The notes beneath the pieces are model-generated. The model did no database searches. It was not told the DNA's origin and worked only from the letters and a program-made list of their open reading frames with translations. Shown one piece after another: positions 1-8,015 of a DNA stretch of 64,000 nucleotides. The DNA is from Zhihengliuella halotolerans (lineage in GTDB: Bacteria > Actinomycetota > Actinomycetes > Actinomycetales > Micrococcaceae), in the NCBI RefSeq assembly GCF_004217565.1, contig NZ_SHLA01000001.1, positions 930,001 to 994,000 on the forward strand, written 5' to 3'. Both the position numbers and the translations under genes were made by a program. Position 1 is the stretch's first letter. Every line of letters begins with the position of its first letter.

Positions 1-107
1 CGGGCGATGCGCAGCAGGTCGAGCCGGCGGGCTTCGCGGTGGGCCTCCCAGCGGGAAGCCCGGCCGTCCTGTTCCGGGGCGACGCCCCGATCGTTCTCCG
101 AGTTCAC
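1..107 (-). CDS. TetR-family transcriptional regulator, N-terminal fragment (cut by window edge)
   Basis: Reading leftward from a GTG at 105-107 gives a frame beginning VNSENDRGV and continuing RWEAHREARR, LDLLRIAR to the window edge. This is the charged helix that opens many actinobacterial TetR regulators just before the helix-turn-helix, so about 35 residues are present. It is divergent from the thiolase gene, which suggests it controls the fatty-acid module to its right. There is no Shine-Dalgarno sequence. A TACGCT hexamer (115-120 on the minus strand) ends seven bases before the GTG, so the mRNA is probably leaderless. The ligand cannot be inferred. The family call rests on a short stretch and on the context. 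Confidence 0.6.
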   Translation of the reverse strand, partial: MNSENDRGVAPEQDGRASRWEAHREARRLDLLRIA

Positions 108-135
108 GATACCGAGCGTATCAGGTAAGCTCGGT
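108..135. promoter_or_regulatory. Candidate TetR operator in the divergent promoter region
   Basis: Two inverted repeats overlap here. GATAC-CGAGC-GTATC (108-122) is a perfect 5-bp repeat with a 5-base spacer. ACCGAGC (111-117) and GCTCGGT (129-135) form a 7-bp repeat with an 11-base spacer. The minus-strand TACGCT -10-like hexamer of the regulator lies inside the first repeat, so binding would occlude the regulator's own promoter. Operator function is inferred. Confidence 0.45.
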
Positions 136-192
136 CACAGTGGTGCGGAGCACACATTCGATCCGCGCCGAGGACCGATTCCAGGAGGAACC

Positions 193-1521
193 ATGGCCAC
201 TTCCACGTCGAAAGCCGCTGCGTCGAGCAAGACCCCGGCGGGCGTCCGCCCCGCCGTCGTCATCGGTGGCAACCGCATCCCGTTCGCGCGCTCGAACGGC
301 CCCTACGCCGACGCCTCGAACCAGGACATGCTTACGGCCGCGCTCGACGGCCTCGTGGCGCGCTTCGGCCTGCAGGGCCAGCGGATCGGCGCGGTCGCCG
401 CCGGCGCGGTGCTTAAGCACTCCCGCGATTTCAACCTCGTGCGCGAGTCCGTGCTCGGCACGGCCCTCGACCCGGCGACGCCCGCGTACGACGTCCAGAT
501 GGCGTGCGCGACCGGAATGGAGGCCATCGGCTCCCTCGCCAACAAGATCAAGCTCGGCCAGCTCGAATCGGCGATCGGCGGCGGCGTCGACACGACGTCG
601 GACGCCCCCATCGCCGTCAGCGAGGGCCTGCGCCGCGTCCTGCTCGAGCTCGCGCGGGCGCGCACGCCGAAGCAGCGGCTCTCCGCCCTGACGAAGTTCC
701 GCCCGAAGGACCTCGCGCCGAACGCCCCGGGGACCGGCGAGCCGCGCACGGGGCTGTCGATGGGCGAGCACCAAGCGCTGACCACTGTCGCGTGGGGCAT
801 CTCCCGCGAGGCCCAGGACGAGCTGGCTCTGAAGAGCCACCACAACCTCGCCGCTGCCTATGAGCGCAACTTCTTCGACGACCTCATCACCGAATACCGC
901 GGCGTCGGCCGCGACACCAATCTGCGCCCGTCCACGACGCTCGAGAAGCTCGGCAGCCTCAAGCCGGCCTTCGGTCGCGACCTCGGGGACAAGGCCACCA
1001 TGACCGCTGGCAACTCGACGCCGCTGACCGACGGCGCCTCGGCTGTCCTCCTCGGCTCCGAGGAATTCGCCCGCGCCAACGACCTGCCGATGCTCGCGAA
1101 CTTCGTGGATTACGAGGCCGCCTCCGTCGACTTCGTCCGCGGCAAGGAGGGTCTGCTCATGGCGCCGGCCTACGCCGTCCCGCGGCTGCTCGCCCGCCAG
1201 GGCCTTTCGCTGCAGGACTTCGACTTCTACGAGATTCACGAGGCTTTCGCCGGTACCGTGCTCTCCACTCTCGCTGCCTGGGAGGACGAGGACTTCTGCC
1301 GGAACAAGCTCGGCCTCGACGCCCCGCTCGGGTCGATCGACCGCTCGCGGCTCAACGTCGCCGGCTCGTCGCTCGCGGCCGGGCACCCGTTCGCCGCCAC
1401 GGGCGGGCGGATCGTCGCCACGCTCGCGAAGCTGCTGCATGAGAAGGGCTCGGGCCGCGGCCTGGTCTCCGTGTGCGCGGCCGGCGGGCAGGGCGTCGTC
1501 GCGATCCTGGAGGCGCGCTAA
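193..1521 (+). CDS. fadI: Acetyl-CoA C-acyltransferase (thiolase, FadI-like)
   Basis: This 442-residue thiolase cleaves or condenses 3-ketoacyl-CoA in cytosolic beta-oxidation. The three thiolase signatures are visible: the nucleophilic Cys105 in the QMACATG context, His349 in EIHEAFAG, and the second catalytic Cys428 in VCAAGGQG close to the C-terminus. The ATG at 193 is chosen because AGGAGGA (183-189) stands four bases before it; the frame stays open upstream but the residues there look non-coding. The SDR gene starts on the base after the stop codon, so the two are translationally linked. Together with the MaoC hydratase it forms a three-gene fatty-acid module. The symbol is by similarity; FadA-type use cannot be excluded. 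Confidence 0.85.
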   Translation: MATSTSKAAASSKTPAGVRPAVVIGGNRIPFARSNGPYADASNQDMLTAALDGLVARFGLQGQRIGAVAAGAVLKHSRDFNLVRESVLGTALDPATPAYDVQMACATGMEAIGSLANKIKLGQLESAIGGGVDTTSDAPIAVSEGLRRVLLELARARTPKQRLSALTKFRPKDLAPNAPGTGEPRTGLSMGEHQALTTVAWGISREAQDELALKSHHNLAAAYERNFFDDLITEYRGVGRDTNLRPSTTLEKLGSLKPAFGRDLGDKATMTAGNSTPLTDGASAVLLGSEEFARANDLPMLANFVDYEAASVDFVRGKEGLLMAPAYAVPRLLARQGLSLQDFDFYEIHEAFAGTVLSTLAAWEDEDFCRNKLGLDAPLGSIDRSRLNVAGSSLAAGHPFAATGGRIVATLAKLLHEKGSGRGLVSVCAAGGQGVVAILEAR

Positions 1522-2859
1522 ATGTCGAACCAGTACCAGAAGCTCGTCAACACGGGCGTGACCAAGAACATCGCGAAGCAGCTCGGGCTGCCACGCCCGG
1601 CGATGCTGCGCCGCTACGCGGCCGGGGAGCCGCTCGTGCCGGGGCCCGTCCTCGTGCTCGGTGACGGGGCGTCGGCGCAGCCGGCCGCCGATCTGCTCCT
1701 CGGGTGGGGGCTGGACGTCCTGCGGCACCTGGCGCCGGGGCGCAAGGTGGGTGCCGTCGTCGTCGCGTACGACGACGTGGCCCGCCCGGGCGACCTCGCC
1801 GACGTCGCCCTGAACCTCGGACCCGCCGTGAAGTCGCTGCTGCCCGGCGGGCGCGTGGTCTCCATCTCGCGGCCCGTGCGCGACGGGCTGGACCCGGAGC
1901 AGGCGGCCGCGCGGCAGGGCGTCGACGGGCTGGTGCGATCGCTCGGCCGTGAACTGCGGGGCGGGGCCACGGCCAACGGGCTGCTGCTCGCCGAGGGCAT
2001 CGACATGAACGCGGCCTCGGCGCAGGCAGGCCTGCGCTTCCTCCTGTCCGGGCGCAGCGCCTACGTCGACGGCCAGTTCATCGAGGTCTCCGGCACGCGC
2101 GGCACGCTCCCGGGGGACTGGGAGAAGCCGCTGGCCGGCAAGGTCGCGGTCGTCACCGGTGCCGCGCGCGGGATCGGCGCGGCGATTGCCAAGACGCTCG
2201 CCCGCGACGGTGCCAAAGTCGTCGCGGTCGACGTGCCCGCAGCGGGCGGTGCGCTGGCGAAGGTCGCGAACGAGGTGCGCGGGACGGCCCTGCAGCTCGA
2301 CGTGACGCGGGCCGACGCCGGGCACCTCATCATCGAGCACGCGACTCAGCGCCACGGCGGCCTCGACATCGTCGTGCACAATGCCGGGATCACTCGCGAC
2401 AAGCTGCTCGCGAATATGGACGAGGGGCGGTGGAAGTCCGTGATCGCGGTGAACACCGAGTCGCAGCTGCGGATGAATCAGGCGTTCCTCGCCGCCGGGC
2501 TGCCGGGCCTGCGCGTCGTCGCGCTCGCCTCCACGAGCGGCATCGCCGGCAACCGCGGGCAGACCAACTACGCGGCCTCCAAGGGGGGAGTGATGGGCAT
2601 GGTGCGGGCCTCCGCCGAGGCGTTCGCCGGCGTCGACGGCGGGATCAACGCGGTCGCCCCGGGGTTCATCGAGACCGAGATGACCGCCAAGGTGCCGATG
2701 GCGACCCGCGCGGTCGGGCGCATGCTGATGCCCTCGCTCATGCAGGGTGGGCTGCCCGTGGACGTCGCCGAGGCGATCGCGTTCCTGGCCTCCGACGCCG
2801 CCGCTGGGATCAACGGCGAGACGCTGCGCGTCTGCGGCCAGTCCCTGATCGGACGGTGA
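1522..2859 (+). CDS. High-molecular-weight 3-oxoacyl reductase (FabG4-like SDR)
   Basis: This 445-residue short-chain dehydrogenase/reductase is nearly twice the usual FabG length. The C-terminal half is a full SDR domain: a TGAARGIG nucleotide-binding loop near residue 210, an HNAG motif, and the catalytic pair Tyr350 and Lys354 in YAASKGG. The first 200 residues form a second Rossmann-like domain without the glycine loop. This is the architecture of the mycobacterial FabG4 type, which prefers NADH and longer CoA substrates (family knowledge). It begins immediately after the thiolase stop codon, so it probably interconverts 3-hydroxyacyl- and 3-ketoacyl-CoA for that enzyme. Confidence 0.82.
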   Translation: MSNQYQKLVNTGVTKNIAKQLGLPRPAMLRRYAAGEPLVPGPVLVLGDGASAQPAADLLLGWGLDVLRHLAPGRKVGAVVVAYDDVARPGDLADVALNLGPAVKSLLPGGRVVSISRPVRDGLDPEQAAARQGVDGLVRSLGRELRGGATANGLLLAEGIDMNAASAQAGLRFLLSGRSAYVDGQFIEVSGTRGTLPGDWEKPLAGKVAVVTGAARGIGAAIAKTLARDGAKVVAVDVPAAGGALAKVANEVRGTALQLDVTRADAGHLIIEHATQRHGGLDIVVHNAGITRDKLLANMDEGRWKSVIAVNTESQLRMNQAFLAAGLPGLRVVALASTSGIAGNRGQTNYAASKGGVMGMVRASAEAFAGVDGGINAVAPGFIETEMTAKVPMATRAVGRMLMPSLMQGGLPVDVAEAIAFLASDAAAGINGETLRVCGQSLIGR

Positions 2860-2864
2860 GGCGG

Positions 2865-3794
2865 ATGGCCGGGACGAGTGAACGCCGTCGCGTCGAGCTG
2901 GGGGAGGCCCCCGCACTTGGCGGAATCTACGCGGCAGCGGTGAAGAAGACCGCGGCAGGCGGGCTGGCCGGCCTGCTCGGCGGCCGCCGATCCGGGGGTG
3001 ACGACCCGTGGCAGCTGCCCGCCGTCGAACACCGGGTCCGCCGCCTGAACGTCGACACCGGGCGCCTGACCCGCTACCAGCGGCTCATGGGCGACACCGT
3101 GCGCGATGACCTGCCCTCGGTCTTCGTGCACGGGCTCGCGTTCCCGGTCGCCATGAGTGTCATGGTGGCCTCCGACTTCCCGCTGCCACTCATGGGTCTG
3201 GTGCACCTGTCCAACCGAGTCGAGCACCTCAGGCGCATCCGCCCCGATGAGGAACTCGCCGTGCGCGCCTGGGCCGAGGGCCTGCGCGAGCACTACGCAG
3301 GGACGCAGGTCGACGTCGTCGCCGAGGTCTCTTCGCACGGCGAGGTCCTCTGGCGGGGGGTCTCCACCTACCTCGCCAAGGGGGTGGACCTGCCTGGGCG
3401 AACGCGACCGGAGCGCCCCGAGCGCGTCGAGTTCGAGGCGCCGACCCGCACGGGCCAGTGGCGGCTGGGTGCCGATACCGGCCGCGAATACGCGGCCGTG
3501 CTGGGGGACTGGAACCCGATCCACCTGACGAGCTTGTCGGCCAGGGCCCTCGGCCTGAAGCGGCACATCGCCCACGGCATGTATCTGGCCGGGCGGTCGC
3601 TGGCGGCCGCGGCGCCGAGCCGGGGCGGCTACGAGTGGTCCATCGAGTTCGCGGCGCCCGTGTTCCTGCCCGGGACCGTGAACTTCGCCCTCGCCGAGGA
3701 CGAAGCGGCCGACCCTTACGGGGACGTGCGGTTCGCGGGATGGAACCGTGCCGGCACGCGCGAGCACTTCGCCGGGCACGTCGCCCCGCGTTGA
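2865..3794 (+). CDS. MaoC-family double-hotdog enoyl-CoA hydratase
   Basis: The predicted protein has 309 residues. The hydratase-2 motif is visible as GDWNPIHL with Asp215 and His220, followed by HIAHGM, which is typical of R-specific enoyl-CoA hydratases. The N-terminal half would be the degenerate first hotdog fold. The ATG at 2865 is chosen because it lies five bases after the reductase stop; the frame is open further upstream only as a shadow of the reductase. It would supply or consume 3-hydroxyacyl-CoA for the SDR upstream, completing the module. The stop is one base from the convergent mshA stop, with no terminator between them. Confidence 0.8.
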   Translation: MAGTSERRRVELGEAPALGGIYAAAVKKTAAGGLAGLLGGRRSGGDDPWQLPAVEHRVRRLNVDTGRLTRYQRLMGDTVRDDLPSVFVHGLAFPVAMSVMVASDFPLPLMGLVHLSNRVEHLRRIRPDEELAVRAWAEGLREHYAGTQVDVVAEVSSHGEVLWRGVSTYLAKGVDLPGRTRPERPERVEFEAPTRTGQWRLGADTGREYAAVLGDWNPIHLTSLSARALGLKRHIAHGMYLAGRSLAAAAPSRGGYEWSIEFAAPVFLPGTVNFALAEDEAADPYGDVRFAGWNRAGTREHFAGHVAPR

Positions 3795-3795
3795 A

Positions 3796-5082
3796 CTAGT
3801 GGTGGCAGGGTGTGAAGCCGAGCAGGGCAAGGTCCGCCACCGCATGTGAGCGGTAGAGCGAGAGCACCGTGCGCGCGGCCTGGTTCCAGTCGAACCGGTC
3901 CGCGTGCACGGCGGCCTGGCGCCCCCACTGCGCGAGCGCATCGCGGTGGTCGCCGAGCGTCGCCAGGGCCTCTGCCCAGGCCTCGGGTGTCTGCCCGACG
4001 ACGTGACGCCCGGTCACGCCATCGTGCACGATGTGCCGGAGCCCGCCGACGAGGTTCGCCAGGACGGGCGTCCCGCAGGCCTGCGCCTCGGCGGCGACGA
4101 GTCCGAACGATTCGCTGTAGGAGGGCACGGCCACGACGTCGGCACCCCGGAACCACGAGGCCAGCTCCGCCGGCGGCATGGGCTCGAGTAGGCGGGCGGT
4201 GACCGGGCCCGAGGTCGAGGGCAGGAGCCGCTCGAGGTCCAGCTCGTCCGGGCCGGAGTGCTGGCCGATCAACACGGCCTCGTAGCGGCCCAGCGGGTCG
4301 ATCTCGCGCACGCGCTGGAGTGCCTCCAGCAGGATGTGCGGGCCCTTGAGCCGTTGAATGCGCCCCGCGAAGAGGATGCGCAGCGGCCGTCCCGGTGCCG
4401 CGCGCCCGTCGTCGGCCTCGAGCCACCGGTCCGGGCCGTCGGCGCGGAAGATCGTGCGCTCCACTCCCGGCGGCACCACGGCGATCTTGTCCGGCGACGC
4501 CCCGTAGAGGTCGCGCAGCTCCTGGCATTCGGTCGGAGTGTTCGCGGTGAGGACGTCGGCTTCGGCGGCGAGGCGGTCCTCGGCGTCCAGACGGGCCGGT
4601 GGCTCGGCGGCTTGCGGATCCTCACGCAGCTTGACCCGGGCGAGCGTGTGCATCGTGTGCACGAGCGGCACCGACCACTCCGCGCGTAACGCGAGTCCAG
4701 CGAGGCCGGAGACCCAGTAGTGACTGTGGACCGCGTCGGGAGCGGCGGCGTCGTGATAGTGCCGGGCGATGGCACGGGTGAGCTGCGGAACGAAAGCGGC
4801 CAGGTCGTTCTTGGTCGCTTCCGGCGGCCCGGCCGGGAGGTGATGGACCGTGACGCCGGGGGCGAGTTCGACGGCGTGGGCCGGCTCGTTCTCGGGCACG
4901 CGGGTGAAGACGTCGACCTCGACCCCGAAGAGCGCGAGGTGTCGGCAGAGCTGGCTGACGTAGACGTTCATGCCGCCGGCGTCGCCGCCGCCCGGTTGGG
5001 CCAGGGGCGAGGTGTGCAGGGAGAGCACGGCGACGCGCCGGACGTCCTGGGGGCGTCCGTCGGGGGTGTAGGCGCCGAGCAC
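3796..5082 (-). CDS. mshA: D-inositol-3-phosphate glycosyltransferase MshA
   Basis: MshA joins UDP-GlcNAc to 1L-myo-inositol 1-phosphate, the first committed step of mycothiol synthesis in the cytosol. The 428-residue GT4 enzyme shows the family opening LSLHTSPLAQPGGGDAGG, HSHYWVSG, and the EX7E sugar-nucleotide motif as ESFGLVAAE near residue 325. The start is a GTG with AAGGAGG six bases upstream. The gene stands alone here, without other mycothiol genes nearby. It is downstream of wecB but separated from it by a strong hairpin. Its presence implies that mycothiol is the main low-molecular-weight thiol, which fits the mycothiol-linked DsbA-family protein at 35.8 kb. Confidence 0.93.
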   Translation of the reverse strand: MLGAYTPDGRPQDVRRVAVLSLHTSPLAQPGGGDAGGMNVYVSQLCRHLALFGVEVDVFTRVPENEPAHAVELAPGVTVHHLPAGPPEATKNDLAAFVPQLTRAIARHYHDAAAPDAVHSHYWVSGLAGLALRAEWSVPLVHTMHTLARVKLREDPQAAEPPARLDAEDRLAAEADVLTANTPTECQELRDLYGASPDKIAVVPPGVERTIFRADGPDRWLEADDGRAAPGRPLRILFAGRIQRLKGPHILLEALQRVREIDPLGRYEAVLIGQHSGPDELDLERLLPSTSGPVTARLLEPMPPAELASWFRGADVVAVPSYSESFGLVAAEAQACGTPVLANLVGGLRHIVHDGVTGRHVVGQTPEAWAEALATLGDHRDALAQWGRQAAVHADRFDWNQAARTVLSLYRSHAVADLALLGFTPCHH

Positions 5083-5148
5083 TTTCGACCTCCTTGCGTC
5101 GTACCAGCTGCTGACATTTTCTCACGGGCCCGCGCCCGCCCAGAACAA

Positions 5149-5194
5149 ACAAACCCTGGGCCTTGTGCATGTTTGCACAAGGCCCAGGGTTTGT
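5149..5194 (-). terminator. Perfect 21-bp hairpin between wecB and mshA
   Basis: Bases 5149-5169 and 5174-5194 are exact reverse complements around a four-base loop (TGTT). On the minus strand the stem is followed by TTGTTCTG, a weak U-tract. It would end wecB transcription and insulate mshA. Confidence 0.8.
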
Positions 5195-5204
5195 CTTTAA
5201 TCGT

Positions 5205-6350
5205 CTACTGGTCGAACTCGTCGATGCGTTCGCCGACACCCAGGAGCTGGGCGATGGCGGCCACGGTGCGCTCGGCGGCGCGACCGTCGCCGTACGGGTT
5301 CACGGCGTTGGCCATCGCGGCGTAGTGCTCCTCGTCGTGCAGCAGCGCGGCGACCTCGTTGTAGATCCGCTCCTCGTCTGTGCCGATCAGGACCACGGTA
5401 CCGGCGCTGACGGCCTCGGGGCGCTCAGTGTTCTCGCGCATGACCAGGACGGGCTTGCCAAGGCTCGGGGCCTCCTCCTGGACGCCGCCCGAGTCGGTGA
5501 GGACGATGTTGGAGATCGAGAGCATCCGGGTGAACTCGCCGTAGGCCAGCGGCTCCGTGACGATGATGTTCTCGAGTCCCTCGAGCGCGGGCAGGACCGC
5601 CTCGCGGACCACCGGGTTCTTGTGGGCCGGCAGGACGATGGTCACATCCGGCTCCGCCTTGGCGATGCGGGCCAGCGCGCGGCCGACACCCTCCATGGCG
5701 CCGCCCTGGTTCTCGCGGCGGTGCGTCGTGACGAGCAGAACGCGGCGCCCGGACGCGGCAAGTTCCTCGAGCTGCGGATCCGAGAATGGGAGCTGCTTGT
5801 CGACCGTGGTCAGCAGGGCATCGATGACCGTGTTGCCCGTGACGACGATGTCGTCGCCGTTGGTGTTCTCCGTCAGGAGGTTCTGCTTGCTCACGGACGT
5901 CGGGGCCAGGTGCAGGCTCGTGATCTGCGACGTCATCTTCCGGTTCGCCTCCTCGGGGAACGGGGAGAGGATGTTGAAGCTGCGCAGGCCGGCTTCGGCG
6001 TGGACGACCGGGATGCCGTGGTAGAAGGCGGCGATGGCCCCTGCGGTTGACGTCGTCGTGTCGCCCTGGACGATCACGGCGGCCGGCTTCTCCTCGCGGA
6101 AGATCGCGTCCAGCCCGTCGATGGTGCGCGTCATGACGCCGTTGAGGCTCTGGTTCGGACGCATGATGTTCAGATCCATGTCGGGCTCGATCTCGAAGAT
6201 CTCGTTGACCTGGTCCAGCATCTCGCGGTGCTGTCCGGTGACGACGACCTTGCTGTCGAACAGATCGGAGGCCTCGAGGGCCTTGACGATCGGGGCCATC
6301 TTGATGGCTTCCGGGCGGGTGCCATAGATGGGCATGATCACTGGTCGCAT
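5205..6350 (-). CDS. wecB: UDP-N-acetylglucosamine 2-epimerase (non-hydrolysing)
   Basis: It interconverts UDP-GlcNAc and UDP-ManNAc. The 381-residue protein starts RPVIMPIYGTRPEA, with the GTRPE loop, and carries TDSGGVQEEAPSLGKP and RENTERPEAV, both hallmarks of WecB/MnaA. The ATG at 6350 is preferred over upstream in-frame codons because AGAGGAA lies about ten bases before it and the protein then begins at the conserved first strand. It is divergent from wecC, the next enzyme of the pathway. The expected end product is UDP-ManNAc uronic acid, a precursor of teichuronic-acid-type wall polymers. No polymerase or transferase gene for such a polymer is in this window. Confidence 0.93.
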   Translation of the reverse strand: MRPVIMPIYGTRPEAIKMAPIVKALEASDLFDSKVVVTGQHREMLDQVNEIFEIEPDMDLNIMRPNQSLNGVMTRTIDGLDAIFREEKPAAVIVQGDTTTSTAGAIAAFYHGIPVVHAEAGLRSFNILSPFPEEANRKMTSQITSLHLAPTSVSKQNLLTENTNGDDIVVTGNTVIDALLTTVDKQLPFSDPQLEELAASGRRVLLVTTHRRENQGGAMEGVGRALARIAKAEPDVTIVLPAHKNPVVREAVLPALEGLENIIVTEPLAYGEFTRMLSISNIVLTDSGGVQEEAPSLGKPVLVMRENTERPEAVSAGTVVLIGTDEERIYNEVAALLHDEEHYAAMANAVNPYGDGRAAERTVAAIAQLLGVGERIDEFDQ

Positions 6351-6703
6351 AGTGGCGCTGTTCCTCTTGAAGTCTGGTGAGTTGGTCATTCTTCCGTGTG
6401 TTGGGGCAACTCTATCAACGCCCGGGTGCATTCATTGGTGAGCGGGCGGTCCTGTTCACCGCGTGTTTATTAAGGATTCGTGATCTGTACGACGACGGTG
6501 CCGCCGACCCGGACCGATCCGGTGTCGCGCGGGGCGTGATGTTAGGATTTTGTCCGCGGAGTGGTGGAAGGCGCGCCATTTCGATTCTTTGCGCACTCGG
6601 TTTCGCCCGCCCGTCGGTGGCGCCGCGTGGTGAGCCATTTCGCTCCTGCCGGGTTCGCTTTGATCAAACGACAGCAAGACAGACAACAGGTGAGGAAGCC
6701 TCA
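6351..6703. promoter_or_regulatory. Divergent wecB/wecC intergenic region
   Basis: This 353-bp region has no convincing gene and is less GC-rich than its flanks. An extended -10 element, TGT-TAGGAT (6540-6548), points toward wecC. The same nine bases occur upstream of the first mannosyltransferase at 13793. No good -35 is visible at 17 bp. No clear inverted repeat stands out. Confidence 0.4.
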
Positions 6704-7936
6704 ATGGCGGAAATCAAGAGCGTCGCGGTTATCGGGTTGGGCTATATCGGCCTGCCCACCGCAGCGATTCTGGCAACGAACGGGGTCGACGTCGTCGGCG
6801 TCGACGTCAACCCGAAGACCGTCGAGGCGGTGAGCCGGGGCGAGGTTCCCTTCGTCGAGCCGGACCTGGGCGGTCACGTGTCCCGGGCCGTCTCCGAGGG
6901 CACGCTCAAGGCGTCGCTCGAGACTCCCAAGGCCGACGCCTACATCGTCGCCGTGCCGACGCCGTTCAACGACGACAAGACGGCCGACCTTTCCTACATC
7001 GAGGCCGCGGGCTCCGCCATCGCGCCGCAGCTGGTCGGCGACGAGCTGATCATCCTCGAGTCGACGTCCCCTCCCGGGGCGACTCAGCACCTTGCTGACC
7101 ACATCCTCGGCCTGCGCCCGGACCTCTCGATCGAGAACCTGCGCGTCGCGCACTGCCCGGAGCGCGTCCTGCCGGGTCGCGTGATGGTGGAACTCGTCAC
7201 CAACGACCGCATCGTCGGCGGCATCACGACCGCCGCGGCTGAGGCCGCCCGCGACCTGTACCAGAAGTTCTGCGAGGGCGAGATCCTGCTCACGGACGCC
7301 ACGACCGCGGAGATGGCCAAGCTGGTTGAGAACTCCTTCCGCGACGTGAACATCGCGTTCGCCAACGAGCTCTCGATCATCTCGGACAAGTTGGGCATCA
7401 ACGTGTGGGAGCTCATCGAGCTCGCGAACCACCACCCGCGCGTGAACATCCTGCAGCCGGGTCCGGGCGTCGGCGGGCACTGCATCGCGGTGGACCCGTG
7501 GTTCATCGTCTCCAGCGCGCCGGAGGAGGCCAAGCTCATCCGTCAGGCCCGCGTCACCAACGACGCCAAGCCGGACTGGGTGATCGAGCAGGTCGAGAAG
7601 GCTGTCGCGGACGTCGACGGCACTGCGAAGGTGGCCGTGCTCGGCCTCGCGTTCAAGGCCAACATCGACGATCTGCGCGAGTCCCCGGCCATCTCGATTG
7701 CCCAGCGCCTGGGCGCGGAGTTCGGCGAGGCCAAGTTCCTCGTCGTCGAGCCGCACATCGACGAGATGCCCAAGCAGCTCTCCGGTCTGGCCAACGCGGA
7801 GCTGGTCGCCACCGGCGACGCGATCGAGGAGGCGGACATCGTCCTGCTGCTCGTGGACCACGCCCAGTTCAAGACGATCGACCGGTCCACCCTCGAGGGC
7901 AAGACCGTCATCGACACCCGCGGAATGTGGCGCTAG
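6704..7936 (+). CDS. wecC: UDP-N-acetyl-D-mannosamine dehydrogenase
   Basis: This NAD-dependent enzyme oxidises UDP-ManNAc twice to UDP-ManNAc uronic acid. The 410-residue protein has the N-terminal Rossmann loop GLGYIGLP, the linker segment with AELAKL-like AEMAKLVENSF, and the catalytic cysteine in GPGVGGHCIAVDPWF. The C-terminal UDP-binding domain follows (LAFKANIDDLRESPA). The ATG at 6704 is chosen because GAGGAAG lies upstream and the protein then begins MAEIKSVAVIGLG; the in-frame extension upstream is not coding-like. It pairs with the divergent wecB. Related dehydrogenases for UDP-glucose or UDP-GalNAc are alternatives, but wecB as neighbour favours ManNAc. Confidence 0.9.
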   Translation: MAEIKSVAVIGLGYIGLPTAAILATNGVDVVGVDVNPKTVEAVSRGEVPFVEPDLGGHVSRAVSEGTLKASLETPKADAYIVAVPTPFNDDKTADLSYIEAAGSAIAPQLVGDELIILESTSPPGATQHLADHILGLRPDLSIENLRVAHCPERVLPGRVMVELVTNDRIVGGITTAAAEAARDLYQKFCEGEILLTDATTAEMAKLVENSFRDVNIAFANELSIISDKLGINVWELIELANHHPRVNILQPGPGVGGHCIAVDPWFIVSSAPEEAKLIRQARVTNDAKPDWVIEQVEKAVADVDGTAKVAVLGLAFKANIDDLRESPAISIAQRLGAEFGEAKFLVVEPHIDEMPKQLSGLANAELVATGDAIEEADIVLLLVDHAQFKTIDRSTLEGKTVIDTRGMWR

Positions 7937-7946
7937 CACCCGCGTA

Positions 7947-7989
7947 GACGAGGAGGCCGCCGGAACCACGTTCCGGCGGCCTCCTCGTC
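7947..7989. terminator. Bidirectional hairpin after wecC
   Basis: A 19-bp perfect stem (7947-7965 with 7971-7989) surrounds a five-base loop. It sits between the convergent ends of wecC and the serine hydrolase. There is no T-run on either side. Confidence 0.75.
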
Positions 7990-8015
7990 GTCTGGGGTCT
8001 GGGGCCCGGGTGCGG

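Noticed and set aside
121-2916. Long open frame on the minus strand opposite the thiolase and reductase
   Set aside because: It is a high-GC shadow of the two real genes. The translated product is low-complexity, rich in Arg, His and Asp, and shows no family motifs. Similar shadows lie opposite pepN, valS, ileS and rne.
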